Below, piece after piece: positions 1 through 9,023 of a stretch of 64,000 bases of DNA. Position numbers and translations under genes: made by a program. The notes under the pieces were generated by a model. It searched no databases. It was given only the letters and a program-made list of their open reading frames with translations, and was not told the origin of the DNA. The stretch's first letter is position 1. Every line of letters begins with the position of its first letter. This stretch comes from Thermosipho affectus (GTDB lineage: Bacteria; Thermotogota; Thermotogae; Thermotogales; Fervidobacteriaceae): NCBI RefSeq assembly GCF_001990485.1, contig NZ_LBFC01000018.1, positions 124,001-188,000 on the forward strand, read 5' to 3'.

Positions 1-25
1 GACATCTTTCGTCGTATATATTTAG

Positions 26-59
26 AAAACGCATATTAAAACTTACAATGCGTTTTTTT
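26..59. terminator. Bidirectional intrinsic terminator
   Basis: A 9-bp stem (AAAACGCAT at 26-34 pairing with ATGCGTTTT at 48-56) closes a 13-base loop and runs into a T-tract on the plus strand. The A-run at the left edge gives a short U-tract on the other strand, so it can also end the minus-strand flavoenzyme gene whose stop lies at 65. The stem is AT-rich at its base, so strength is uncertain. Confidence 0.55.
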
Positions 60-64
60 GAAAA

Positions 65-1141
65 TTAAAAAGCCTCTTGATATTCTTTTAAAAGTGATTC
101 TATTAATTCTTTTACAGATGTTATTTTTTCTATTCTATAGGCATTAGCACCGGCAAATGCAAAACCTTCACTTAATATTCCTTTTTTTGCGTTTGTTAAA
201 GCATGTGCAATGCAATACGGTGCTTTTCTAAAGTCGCAGGTTTTAAGACATTTCCACAAGCATTTTATTGGTTTTTTGAATCCATTTGATACTTTTTCAA
301 GAAACTCACTTTTTATAGCTCTACCTGGGAGTCCAACAGGACTATCGATTATTATTAGATCTTCTTTTTTACATTTTATGTAAGCTTCTTTGAATTTTAT
401 ATCGGCGTCACATTCGTGTGTTGCGACAAATCTTGTAGCCATTTGTACTCCACTTGCTCCCATTTTTATGAATTTATAAATATCTTTTCCCGTGTAAATT
501 CCCCCAGCTGCAATTACCGGTATTTGTTTTCTAAATTTTTGTTCGAAAGGTTTTATTGTAGATATAACTTCTGGAAGAATTTTTTCCAGAGAGTATTTTG
601 GATCATTTATTTGTTCTTTTTTAAAACCAAGATGTCCTCCGGCAAGTGGTCCTTCCACCACTAGTGCGTCTGGTATGTGGTTGTAATGTTTGGACCAGTA
701 GTTGAAAATTGTTTTGGCTGCTCTTGCGGAAGAAACTATAGGTGCAAATTTTGTTTTAATTTTCTCCAAGGATAATTTTGGTAAGTTTAAAGGTAATCCT
801 GCTCCCATGAATACAATATCTATTCCTTCTTGTATAGCGGTTATCAATAATTCATTGAAATCTGAAAGTGCAACCATTATATTTACACCAATTATCCCCT
901 TTGTCATTTTTCTTGCTTTTCTTATTTCCTTTTTTAGTGCTCTTTTATTTGCTTCCTTTTCGTTTGTGTCAAAATCTTCTTCGAACATACCTATCCCGGC
1001 AGCTCCAATGACACCAATACCACCTTCGTTTGCCACAGCTGATGCTAGTCCTGATAAGGAAATTCCTACACTCATCCCCCCTTGTATAATTGGGATTTTT
1101 GCTTCAAGTTCCCCTATTTTTAGTGTTGGAATTTTATTCAT
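65..1141 (-). CDS. NAD(P)H-dependent flavin oxidoreductase, nitronate monooxygenase family
   Basis: 358-residue FMN-dependent TIM-barrel enzyme of the nitronate monooxygenase / 2-nitropropane dioxygenase family, which is also close to FabK enoyl reductases. Visible features are the N-terminal IIQGGMSVG loop, an AAGGI phosphate-binding loop near residue 211, the GASGVQMATRF segment near 228-238 and a GPLAGGH segment whose His170 sits where the family carries its active-site histidine. A cysteine-rich stretch follows (C294, C298, C302, C310; spacing CX3CX3CX7C), which I do not associate with a known role. The ATG start at 1141 follows a strong GGGGGG-type ribosome binding site. It is a single gene, divergent from the acyltransferase. 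Whether it oxidises nitronates or reduces enoyl groups cannot be told from sequence alone. Confidence 0.85.
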   Translation of the reverse strand: MNKIPTLKIGELEAKIPIIQGGMSVGISLSGLASAVANEGGIGVIGAAGIGMFEEDFDTNEKEANKRALKKEIRKARKMTKGIIGVNIMVALSDFNELLITAIQEGIDIVFMGAGLPLNLPKLSLEKIKTKFAPIVSSARAAKTIFNYWSKHYNHIPDALVVEGPLAGGHLGFKKEQINDPKYSLEKILPEVISTIKPFEQKFRKQIPVIAAGGIYTGKDIYKFIKMGASGVQMATRFVATHECDADIKFKEAYIKCKKEDLIIIDSPVGLPGRAIKSEFLEKVSNGFKKPIKCLWKCLKTCDFRKAPYCIAHALTNAKKGILSEGFAFAGANAYRIEKITSVKELIESLLKEYQEAF

Positions 1142-1263
1142 ATATATTCCCCCCTTTTTTTAAAGTCAGAATGTTAGAATACTATAACAAAGTTAAAGTA
1201 ATTAAACTTTACTTTATTCTATCATATTTTTTGGGATACGTAAATGCATATGAAAAAATATGA

Positions 1264-1272
1264 TGGTATAAT
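1264..1272 (+). promoter_or_regulatory. Extended -10 promoter for the acyltransferase
   Basis: TGGTATAAT, an extended -10 element (TG, one base, TATAAT), lies 20 bases before the ATG at 1292. No good -35 hexamer is placed 17 bases upstream. The ribosome binding site GGAGGG at 1280-1285 follows. Confidence 0.5.
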
Positions 1273-1291
1273 TTTTAGTGGAGGGATTCTT

Positions 1292-1723
1292 ATGAGAAGA
1301 TTGTTAAAAAAGATGTTTATAGTATTTTCCAAAATTGTATTGCCGATGTTTTTTGATAAAAAATATTTAAGAGGAAGATGGTTTGAAAATTCAGTTAAGG
1401 GATGGAGTTGGGCTTGGAGAAGTGTTTGGTTTCAGAAAATATTGGGATTTAATAGAAATGTTCCATGGCCAGTTTCTCATCAAATAGTTGTAAATAGATC
1501 CGAGGATATAGTTTTTGATGTTAACGATTTGAATAATTTCCAGAGATTTGGAAATTATTTTCAAGCTGGTTATGGAAAAATAATAATAGGAAAAGGTACA
1601 TTAATTGCTCCAAATGTAGGTATAATTACGGGAAATCATAATCCATGTAATTTAGAAAAACATTTACCTGGAAAAGATGTGATAATTGGTGAGAAATGTT
1701 GGATAGGAATGAATAAAGACTAA
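1292..1723 (+). CDS. Hexapeptide-repeat acyltransferase, C-terminally truncated (probable pseudogene)
   Basis: About 143 residues of a left-handed beta-helix (hexapeptide repeat) acetyltransferase of the kind that decorates surface glycans. The segments IGKGTLIAPNVGIITGNH and IIGEKCWIGMN are typical coils, including the catalytic-type His in GNHN. Relatives continue after WIGMN with another 30-40 residues of coils and the GAGSVVTKSF-type end; here the frame meets KD and a stop. The last coils and the C-terminal cap are therefore missing. I place the start at 1292 because GGAGGG precedes it at good spacing; an in-frame ATG at 1244 has no ribosome binding site. The loss coincides with an imperfect direct repeat (AAAGACT...ATATG at 1715-1729 and 1736-1748), consistent with a deletion. 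It may be inactive. Confidence 0.7.
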   Translation: MRRLLKKMFIVFSKIVLPMFFDKKYLRGRWFENSVKGWSWAWRSVWFQKILGFNRNVPWPVSHQIVVNRSEDIVFDVNDLNNFQRFGNYFQAGYGKIIIGKGTLIAPNVGIITGNHNPCNLEKHLPGKDVIIGEKCWIGMNKD

Positions 1724-1726
1724 AAT

Positions 1727-1789
1727 ATGCGTAACAAAGACTTATATGAAATAGGGTTATTTGTTATTTTCTATATTGTTGCATATTAA
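1727..1789 (+). other. Short hydrophobic ORF, possible gene remnant
   Basis: A 20-codon frame (ATG 1727, TAA 1787) reads as a charged start followed by a membrane-like run (LFVIFYIVAY). It resembles the first residues of a polytopic membrane protein, such as an O-antigen polymerase, cut off after half a helix. There is no clear ribosome binding site. Together with the truncated acyltransferase it suggests a deletion scar inside the glycan cluster. This is weak evidence. Confidence 0.2.
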
Positions 1790-1833
1790 ATGAGCTTATA
1801 TAGATAGTGTATTGATAAAGGAAGGGATATAAA

Positions 1834-2940
1834 GTGAAACGAAACAAAATGCTTGATTTTGTTATAACGAACCTGGAAAAATTAAATGAAAATGAACCAG
1901 TATTGGGAAAGGACGAGTATTTTAAGTCAGAAAAGTTAGAATATCCAGAAGTATATGCAATGATCGTATTGAGTTATTATTATCTTTTTAAGAAAGAAAA
2001 AGATAATAAGTGGAAGAAAAAAGCTGAAAAATTTATAGATAGATTAATTTCATTGTCTATAAAAGAAGATAATACAATTTGTTGGGGATTACCATATGAT
2101 TGGGGAGTGACTGAAAAAAATGATGGATTTTTAATTACGACGGTATTTTCTTTACGGGCTTTAGCAAAGTGGAATAGTGAGTTTTCGTATAAATATTCAG
2201 ATGTTATAGAGAAAGCGATAAATTGGATTTTTGGATTACTTTATTACGATGAAAATATCAAAGAAAATGCCTTTTATTATTCTCCAAAGTTAAAAGAAAA
2301 TATTTATAACGCTACTTCCCTTGCCTGTGGTATATTGTTAGAATCTGGGCAATATCTTTGGAAAAGGCAAAAAGAAAATTTAATCAGTGTTGTAATGGGA
2401 TTAATAAAGGTACAAAATAAAAAAGGATTTTGGAAGTATTCAATAAATAATCCTACAGTTGATTTATTACACCAATCATATACATGCGAAGGATTGCTTT
2501 TATCGGCATCGCGGTTGAAAAGAGATTTGAAAGAAAAAGTTTTGAAATCAGCGATTAAAGGCGTGGAATTTATGGATAAATACATGTTTAATTCTTATAT
2601 TGAAACATATTTTTTCAGGTTATTCGATAATGTAGAATTTAATGTAAAATTAAAACATCTTTTGTTTAGAATTTTTTTCAAGAAAAAATTTAGATTATCA
2701 AGGGCTTGGAGTTTTGGTGCATTCCTTCGAGTTCATACTTTACTTGAGGCTTTTGGTATCACTCTTCCGATAAAGTTAGAAGAAATATTGAAAACAATTG
2801 AGAGTCAACTGTTTCAAAATGGGGACTTTAGATATAATAAACTGGATGATAGTGTATATATTAGGCAGCAAGCACATGTTTGGTATTCACTGGTTAATTA
2901 TTTATATTTTAGAGATATGGAGGAGAATATGTGTCTGTAA
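1834..2940 (+). CDS. Hypothetical protein, alpha/alpha-toroid-like, in polysaccharide cluster
   Basis: A 368-residue soluble, helix-rich protein with no signal peptide. Repeated helical hairpins rich in aromatic residues (YAMIVLSYYYLF, TTVFSLRALAKW, ATSLACGILLES, QSYTCEGLLLSASRL, WSFGAFLRVHTLLEAFG, QAHVWYSLVNYLYF) suggest an alpha/alpha toroid, the fold of terpenoid cyclases, glycoside hydrolases and polysaccharide lyases. I do not recognise a catalytic motif, so no activity is assigned. It uses a GTG start at 1834 after GGAAGGG. Its last ten bases overlap the flippase start, which indicates coupled translation and a role in the same glycan pathway. Confidence 0.6.
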   Translation: MKRNKMLDFVITNLEKLNENEPVLGKDEYFKSEKLEYPEVYAMIVLSYYYLFKKEKDNKWKKKAEKFIDRLISLSIKEDNTICWGLPYDWGVTEKNDGFLITTVFSLRALAKWNSEFSYKYSDVIEKAINWIFGLLYYDENIKENAFYYSPKLKENIYNATSLACGILLESGQYLWKRQKENLISVVMGLIKVQNKKGFWKYSINNPTVDLLHQSYTCEGLLLSASRLKRDLKEKVLKSAIKGVEFMDKYMFNSYIETYFFRLFDNVEFNVKLKHLLFRIFFKKKFRLSRAWSFGAFLRVHTLLEAFGITLPIKLEEILKTIESQLFQNGDFRYNKLDDSVYIRQQAHVWYSLVNYLYFRDMEENMCL

Positions 2941-4376
2941 AAAAATCTAGTTCTATTTTGTTTATTTCGAAAGTTATAAAAACTGTATTTGATATAGCTT
3001 CAATAATGCTTTTATCTCGATTGTTGTTTGTGTCAGATTACGGTATATACAAGCAACTTATGCTTTCTAGTCAACTAGTTATTAGTATTATGATTTTGGG
3101 AGTTCCAAATTCAGCTTTGTATTATTTGTCTAACAAAAGAAAGAAAGAATATTTGGTAAATTTATATTTTACGTTATTTTTTCTTTCGATTTTGGTAATA
3201 ATAGTTTCTCCGTTTTTGGCAATGTTGTTTGACATGAATTTTAAAGTGGACTTCTTTAGGAAAAATATTTTCATTGTAGCTTTGATTTATTCGTTGGGAA
3301 TTTTTTCTTCTGCATCTGAAAATATATTGGTTGCTTTAAACAAAATAAAAAGTTTGGTAATTTACACCATTGCGCCTACTGTTTATTGGTTTATTGGGTT
3401 GTTATTTTTATTGTTTTACGGCAAGTATACAATATACATGATTTTTGTGCTTTTTATTTTTAGGTATGTTTTAAATATTGTTTTATTGATACTCCCAACT
3501 TGGGGAGAAATAAAGTTTGAATATACAAATTTAAAAAGAATTAAAGATATTCTGATTTTTGGTATTCCTATAGGTTTTTCAACAATTTTAGGGATGTTAA
3601 ATAAGAATGTTGATAAGTTGGTGGTTGGTTATTTTGTCGATAACGTAAATTTCGCTATTTTTTCAAATGGAGCATACGAGATTCCTTTTTCATCCCTTTT
3701 AACTTCCTCACTTTTTACTGTTTTGATACCTGAATTAAAGAGATTAAATGACTTAAAAAATATTTCAAGCATAAAAACATTGTGGAATCGTGCGGGAAAC
3801 GTAATGATTCCAATAATGGTTTCTCTTGCTAGCTCATTAATATTTTTTGCTAAACCTTTTGTGTTGTTTATTTTTTCGGAAAAGTATTTAGCATCTGTTC
3901 CATATTTTAGAATTTATCAAACTATACTATATTTTAGAATATACGTATATGGATCCATTTTTGTTGCAACTAAAAATAGTAGGATATTTTTATTTAATGC
4001 CATTTATTCGTTGATTTTTAACATTGCAATGGACATATTTTTAATTATGAAAATTGGCCCAATTGGTGCTGTTATTGCAACTGTTTTAACAACGGTATTT
4101 TTAGTTATTTTACAGTTAATTAATATAAAAAATATATTAAAAATAAAGTTTTCAGAAACGTTTCCTTGGTTTAATTGGATTAAGTCGATAATTGTATCTT
4201 TGATGATAAGCGGTAGTTTATATGTACTTTATGATATTACTTCTAGTGGGGTTTTTGTAGGATTATTATTTATGTTTTTTTCGTTTGTACTTTCGTTTTT
4301 TATTTTGTCGTATATGGTAAATAATGAAGTTTTGAATTACATAGTATATGTTTTAAAAAAACTGACAAGTAAATAA
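2931..4376 (+). CDS. Polysaccharide flippase, Wzx/MATE-like superfamily
   Basis: A 481-residue polytopic membrane protein with about 12-14 hydrophobic segments from residue 10 onward. The N-terminus (MLLSRLLFVSDYGIYKQL) matches the lipid-linked oligosaccharide flippase pattern, where a first helix leads into a 'fG.ykql'-like loop. It is expected to move undecaprenyl-linked repeat units across the cytoplasmic membrane. The GTG start at 2931 overlaps the previous gene by ten bases and is preceded by GGAGGAG; an out-of-frame ATG lies two bases upstream. It sits between the toroid-like gene and two glycosyltransferases, as expected for a surface-polysaccharide locus. The exact substrate is not predictable. 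Confidence 0.8.
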   Translation: MSVKKSSSILFISKVIKTVFDIASIMLLSRLLFVSDYGIYKQLMLSSQLVISIMILGVPNSALYYLSNKRKKEYLVNLYFTLFFLSILVIIVSPFLAMLFDMNFKVDFFRKNIFIVALIYSLGIFSSASENILVALNKIKSLVIYTIAPTVYWFIGLLFLLFYGKYTIYMIFVLFIFRYVLNIVLLILPTWGEIKFEYTNLKRIKDILIFGIPIGFSTILGMLNKNVDKLVVGYFVDNVNFAIFSNGAYEIPFSSLLTSSLFTVLIPELKRLNDLKNISSIKTLWNRAGNVMIPIMVSLASSLIFFAKPFVLFIFSEKYLASVPYFRIYQTILYFRIYVYGSIFVATKNSRIFLFNAIYSLIFNIAMDIFLIMKIGPIGAVIATVLTTVFLVILQLINIKNILKIKFSETFPWFNWIKSIIVSLMISGSLYVLYDITSSGVFVGLLFMFFSFVLSFFILSYMVNNEVLNYIVYVLKKLTSK

Positions 4377-4388
4377 GAGGTGAAAATA

Positions 4389-5477
4389 GTGAAGATTTTT
4401 ATTATAGGATATACTCATGTAAAAGATGATAAAAGAGTTTTTAAAACAGTTGAATTATTATCAAGAAAACACGAAGTTATTTATCAGTATCTTTCAACTA
4501 ATAAAGAGGAAAGTTATAGAAAGAACAATATAACTTATATTCCTTTGAAAATTTCAAATACACTTGGGCGAAGAACAAGGTTTGAAAATATCAAGAATTT
4601 AGTTAAATTTGATAAAAAAATAATAAACCTTATAAAAAATGTAGAGTATGATATATTATATCTTCACTATTTTTTAGTTATGTTTCCTTTAAAGGCTTTT
4701 AAAATAGCAAAAAGGAAGGGTAAGACAGTAGTATATGATGTACATGAATATCATCCAGAAAATCACCTTAAAAATTTCAAAGGGATAAAAAAAACTTTAA
4801 AAGAGAATTTTATGTGGTATATTTTGAGAAAACAATTTTTTTTGTCTGATAAATTGATTTTTGTATCTAAAGAAATGCAATTGGACATGTTTAAAAAAAC
4901 AGATGTTAAAAAACCCTATTTGATAGTACCAAACTATGCTAATATTTTGTTAAAATCAAAAAAAGCAAAAGAGATAGCATTTGTTGGTAAAACACCAAGA
5001 AACATTAGATTTGAAAAAGAGATAATAAAGAAACTATTTTCGTTCGGTTTTAGTTTTAAAATTATAGGTATGGATTCAGAATATTTTAAAGATATTCCAC
5101 ATGAGTATACGTCGTTTTTACCTTATGAAAAGATGATGAAAGAATTATCAATGGCTTCATTTTCTTTAATTTCATACAAATCGTTTGGGAGTGAAACAAA
5201 GAATTATCAGTATTCTTTTCCTCACAAATTTTTTGACTCTATAGCGGCGAATACACCAGTTATCGTAAATGAGAGGTTTATATCAATGTCTAAGGAAGTA
5301 GAAAAACATGGTTTAGGAGTAATAATAAATCCGGAAAATGTGGAAAAGTCCGTGGATAAAATAGTTAATGCATATGAAAATTATGAGGTTATTTTGAAAA
5401 ATATAGAAAAGTATAAAAAGTTATATGTTTGGGATAAAGAAAAAGAAGAAAATTTTGTTAATTTTGTTACTAAATAA
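4389..5477 (+). CDS. Glycosyltransferase, GT4-like
   Basis: About 362 residues with the two-Rossmann GT-B layout. The N-terminal domain begins FIIGYTHVKDDKRVFK and contains VVYDVHEYHPEN, a segment common in GT4 enzymes. The C-terminal domain carries an HKFFDSIAANTPVIVNE block that stands in the place of the family's donor-binding E-x7-E region. I choose GTG 4389 rather than GTG 4380 because the AGAGGTG ribosome binding site (4376-4382) overlaps the earlier codon and is well spaced for the later one. It lies just after the flippase and 14 bases before the next transferase. Donor and acceptor are unknown. Confidence 0.75.
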   Translation: MKIFIIGYTHVKDDKRVFKTVELLSRKHEVIYQYLSTNKEESYRKNNITYIPLKISNTLGRRTRFENIKNLVKFDKKIINLIKNVEYDILYLHYFLVMFPLKAFKIAKRKGKTVVYDVHEYHPENHLKNFKGIKKTLKENFMWYILRKQFFLSDKLIFVSKEMQLDMFKKTDVKKPYLIVPNYANILLKSKKAKEIAFVGKTPRNIRFEKEIIKKLFSFGFSFKIIGMDSEYFKDIPHEYTSFLPYEKMMKELSMASFSLISYKSFGSETKNYQYSFPHKFFDSIAANTPVIVNERFISMSKEVEKHGLGVIINPENVEKSVDKIVNAYENYEVILKNIEKYKKLYVWDKEKEENFVNFVTK

Positions 5478-5491
5478 AATGGAGGGTTGAT

Positions 5492-6637
5492 ATGGAGTTA
5501 ATATTTATAGCTCTTGACATTAGAGATGATGCTTCAGCAATTGGACCTTCTATGAAGATAAGGCAACAATGTGAAGCTTTCGAAAATAATGGTTTTAATG
5601 TTCATGAGTTAATAGTGAAAAATAATTCTTTGTATATCAGAAATAAGGGAGAGATGAAAAAAATATATGAATTTAGTTATAGAGATATTTTGAAAAGGGA
5701 AGAAAATATTATCTTAAGAAAATTAAAGTTTGTTCGTAGGTTGAACCGTATTTTTAATGTTTTGATAAAATATGTAGAAAGTGAAAAAATTGAATTTGCA
5801 TACGTTAGAAATCTTCTTCCTTGGAATTATCTTTCGATAAAGTTTATAAAGCAATTAAAAAAATTAACAAAATTTGTTATTTTAGATGTCCCTACATATC
5901 CTTACAAAAAAGAACTTTCAAAGATTAATTTGGTAATTGATAATATATTTAATAGATTTGTTGGAAAAAATATAAATTTAGTTGTAACTACAGCCGATAT
6001 TGAGAAAATATATGGAGTGAGAACAATTAAAATAACAAATGGAATAGATGTCAAAAAATATAAACTGAAGAAGAACATAAAAAAAGATGGCGAGTTTCAT
6101 TTAATAGGTGTAGCAAATGTTTCATTATGGCATGGATATGATAGGGTAATAAACGGTCTTTATGAATATTACAAAAATGATCCGAGAATAAAAGTTATCT
6201 TTCATGTTGTAGGAGAAGGAAAAGAACTTAATAATTTAAAAAAATTAACAGAAGAAAAAAAGTTAAATTCATACGTTATATTTCATGGATTTAAAACAGG
6301 GGATGAATTAGATAATTTGTATGATATTAGTGATGTAGCAGTAGGTTCGTTGGGATTACATAGAATAGGACTTTTAAAATCCAGTGTTTTGAAGGTAAGA
6401 GAGTATTGTGCAAGGGGGATACCTTTTATCATTTCGTCATATGATGAAGACTTTGATAAAGAATTTGAATTTATGTTAAAATTTCCATCCGACGAAACCC
6501 CAATAGAGATAGAAGAAATATTAAAGTTTTATGAAAGGATTAAAAGTAAAAACTATAGCCTGTTTATGAGAAAATATGCTGAAGAACATTTAAGTTGGAA
6601 TAATAAAATGGGAAAATTATTAAAAGAAATAAAATAG
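5492..6637 (+). CDS. Glycosyltransferase, group 1 (GT4)
   Basis: 381 residues with GT-B architecture. A Rossmann-like N-domain is followed by the linker TNGIDVKKYK near residues 185-195, which is typical of GT4 enzymes, and by a donor domain with LIGVANVSLWHGYDRVI and HGFKTGDELDNLY. The later segment SSVLKVREYCARGIPFIIS replaces the usual E-x7-E helix and keeps one glutamate. The ATG at 5492 follows GGAGGG. This is the last gene of the plus-strand glycan block; its stop TAG is immediately adjacent to the stop of the next, convergent gene with no base between them. It probably adds one sugar to the repeat unit. Confidence 0.8.
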   Translation: MELIFIALDIRDDASAIGPSMKIRQQCEAFENNGFNVHELIVKNNSLYIRNKGEMKKIYEFSYRDILKREENIILRKLKFVRRLNRIFNVLIKYVESEKIEFAYVRNLLPWNYLSIKFIKQLKKLTKFVILDVPTYPYKKELSKINLVIDNIFNRFVGKNINLVVTTADIEKIYGVRTIKITNGIDVKKYKLKKNIKKDGEFHLIGVANVSLWHGYDRVINGLYEYYKNDPRIKVIFHVVGEGKELNNLKKLTEEKKLNSYVIFHGFKTGDELDNLYDISDVAVGSLGLHRIGLLKSSVLKVREYCARGIPFIISSYDEDFDKEFEFMLKFPSDETPIEIEEILKFYERIKSKNYSLFMRKYAEEHLSWNNKMGKLLKEIK

Positions 6638-7807
6638 TTAAACAAACTCTTGAAGAAATTTATATTTTTCTTCAAGATTTTTTTCAAGAATATAATGTTT
6701 TAAGTATAGTTCTTTTGATTTTTTCTTCATTTTGTTAATTTTATTTTGGTTTAAATTTAAGAATGTTTCAATAGCAATACTTAAAGATTCTGGTGTTAAA
6801 TTCTTAACTAAGATGGCGTTGTAGTTATCTACAGCTATTTCACTTACCCCTCCAACATCTGTGGCTATTATAGGAAGAGATGCAGCACAAGCTTCCATTA
6901 GTGCAACCGGTAATCCTTCACTTCTGCTTGGAAGTATAAAACAATCAGCATTTAAAAGCTCTCGTGGTATTTTGTTCCTAGTTAACCATGGGTTTAACTC
7001 GACAAACTTTTCTAGTTTGTATTTTTTTATAGATTTTAAATATTTTCTATAATATTTTCCTCTGCCAAATATTTTAAAACGCACATTTTTAATATTCTTT
7101 TTGTATACGAGGTTATATATTGCTTTGAGTAATATATCAATTCCCTTTACTGGTATGTAACCGGAAATGGACAAAAATTGTTTTGTATTTGAGTTTTTCT
7201 TTGTTTTTTTTTGATTTTCCAATTTATTATAAAAATTAATACTAACTCCTAATCTAAAAACTTTAACTTTTTCTGGAATTAGGGAGTATTTTTTTATCAG
7301 AAACTCCTTGTTTTTTTTTGAAACGGTAAGTATAAATTTTGCTTTTTCTAATATTTTTTTTTGTGGGGGATAGATGTAGATATCGGAACCATGTCCTTGG
7401 CAAATAAAGTTATTTCCATTTAGTATGTTGATATAGTATGCTATTATTGTGGCTCTAGAAAGCCAATATGAAAAAATTAATTCAGATTTTTCTAATTTGA
7501 CATTTCTCAATATACTTAATGCCATAAAGTAGGAATATAGATTTCTTAGAAATTCTTTTGGATTCTTATCAAAAACATATTTTAAGCTTTTAATATATTT
7601 TTTTCGAGATTTATTTTTGGGAAATAAAAATTCCAAAATTCCTTGGAAAATGTTAAGATAAATTACATTTTGGATATGGTTTTTAGTTTTTGAAAAACTC
7701 AAAATTTTTATATTGTCGAAGTTTTTTAGTGCAAATTCCATTTCCTGAGAATTGAATGTTTCGTATTTTTCTGGATATGAATTGGTTAATATGTATATTT
7801 TTTTCAT
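6638..7807 (-). CDS. Glycosyltransferase, group 1 (GT4)
   Basis: 389 residues. The C-terminal donor domain is textbook GT4: SGYIPVKGIDILLKA, FGRGKYYRKYL, then SRSEGLPVALMEACAASLPIIATDVGGVSEI with the E-x7-E pair. The N-domain contains FICQGHGSDIYIYPP, which is common in family members. It is retaining and nucleotide-sugar dependent by family knowledge. It is encoded one base after the next gene upstream (7809), so the two are cotranscribed on the minus strand. The gene ends convergently against the plus-strand glycan block without a spacer or visible terminator. Confidence 0.85.
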   Translation of the reverse strand: MKKIYILTNSYPEKYETFNSQEMEFALKNFDNIKILSFSKTKNHIQNVIYLNIFQGILEFLFPKNKSRKKYIKSLKYVFDKNPKEFLRNLYSYFMALSILRNVKLEKSELIFSYWLSRATIIAYYINILNGNNFICQGHGSDIYIYPPQKKILEKAKFILTVSKKNKEFLIKKYSLIPEKVKVFRLGVSINFYNKLENQKKTKKNSNTKQFLSISGYIPVKGIDILLKAIYNLVYKKNIKNVRFKIFGRGKYYRKYLKSIKKYKLEKFVELNPWLTRNKIPRELLNADCFILPSRSEGLPVALMEACAASLPIIATDVGGVSEIAVDNYNAILVKNLTPESLSIAIETFLNLNQNKINKMKKKSKELYLKHYILEKNLEEKYKFLQEFV

Positions 7808-7808
7808 A

Positions 7809-9008
7809 TTATCCTCCCGTTAAAAACTTTTCAAATCTATTTGCCAATACGTCCCAGTCTCTGTATTTTTTTATATATTCAATGTTTTGTTTACCAAAAG
7901 CTTTTAAGTTGTAGTTTTCAAAGTTTTTTAATGCGCTCTTGAATGATTCGCAATTGTCAAAAAATATTGCTCCTCCTGATTGCTTTAAAAATAAATTCTC
8001 TTGGTTAACACTCAAAATTGGTTTTCCACTTGCCATATAGTCCAGTAATTTGTTAGAACTATACGCAGGGTATTTTATATTGTCAAACGATTTTAATGAA
8101 AAAAGTAAAATGTCGCTTTTGGTTTTTAATAGATAGGGGATACATTTTTTCGGAATAGGTTCAAAGAAATGAATATTTTTTTCTTTGCCAGCTAATTTTA
8201 TCAGTTTTGATTTTTCTGAACCGCTACCGACAAAGATAAAGGAGAATTTTTTCTTTATATCTTTTTCGAGTTTTTTTATACATTTGATGACAAATTCAAG
8301 ATTATTTGAAGGACCATGTGAACCAGTGTATACAATTTTTATGGTATTCTCCTTGATATTTGAAAATAACTTATCAACTTCTTTACACTTTTTAGGATTT
8401 TCAAATAAGTAAACCGAAGTCCCATTTGGGATTATTTCAATGGGTACTTTTTTATTTATTTTTAAATTTCTAATATGTTCGTCGATAAAGGGAACAAGCG
8501 AGATTATTCCATCTGCTTTTTTGTAATATTTTTTTGCCATATATCTAAACAAAATTGATATAGGATGTTTTTTGGAAATAAGTCCTGATGAGATAAGATC
8601 ATCTGGCCAAACATCTCGGATTTCAACAAAGAATTTTGCGTTAAATTTTTTTGATAAAACATATCCCAATTTCCAAGAAAAAGGGTGAGGAGATGATGCA
8701 ATTATAACGTCATATTTTTCAGAAGATAGCCTTTTTAATCCGTTTTGGTAGTAATCATATGAAGATAAGAATCTTTCTACACCATTTCCTTTATATTTTC
8801 TAGTTTTAATAACCTTAAATGAAACACCTTCTTTGGAAAAATCACCACCTTTTAATGTGTACCAATCTTTCTTTAAAAGGTGTGAATAACTTCCAACAGC
8901 AATTGTTACATTGTGATTTTTTAAACGTTTTGCAAGTTCAAAATGTCTTGTTTCGGCGCCGCTAAATTCTGGTATACTCGCATAGTGGTTTAATATTAGA
9001 ATATTCAT
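7809..9008 (-). CDS. Glycosyltransferase, WbuB-like GT4
   Basis: 399 residues. The segments NHYASIPEFSGAETRH at the start, FFVEIRDVWPDDLISSG near 140 and IIPNGTSVYLF near 193 are characteristic of the WbuB-type branch of GT4, which transfers N-acetyl-fucosamine-like amino sugars in O-antigen pathways. The donor domain has IVYTGSHGPSNNLEFVI and YPAYSSNKLLDYMASGKPIL. Specificity is inferred only from family. It is the second transferase of the minus-strand block, 15 bases downstream of the phosphoesterase, and lies in the same operon as the UDP-GlcNAc 2-epimerase that could supply a ManNAc-type donor. Confidence 0.8.
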   Translation of the reverse strand: MNILILNHYASIPEFSGAETRHFELAKRLKNHNVTIAVGSYSHLLKKDWYTLKGGDFSKEGVSFKVIKTRKYKGNGVERFLSSYDYYQNGLKRLSSEKYDVIIASSPHPFSWKLGYVLSKKFNAKFFVEIRDVWPDDLISSGLISKKHPISILFRYMAKKYYKKADGIISLVPFIDEHIRNLKINKKVPIEIIPNGTSVYLFENPKKCKEVDKLFSNIKENTIKIVYTGSHGPSNNLEFVIKCIKKLEKDIKKKFSFIFVGSGSEKSKLIKLAGKEKNIHFFEPIPKKCIPYLLKTKSDILLFSLKSFDNIKYPAYSSNKLLDYMASGKPILSVNQENLFLKQSGGAIFFDNCESFKSALKNFENYNLKAFGKQNIEYIKKYRDWDVLANRFEKFLTGG

Positions 9009-9023
9009 TCTATCACATCCTCT

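Noticed and set aside
6638-6641. Convergent terminator between the two glycan blocks
   Set aside because: The stops are directly adjacent and no hairpin with a T-tract could be found in the flanking coding ends.
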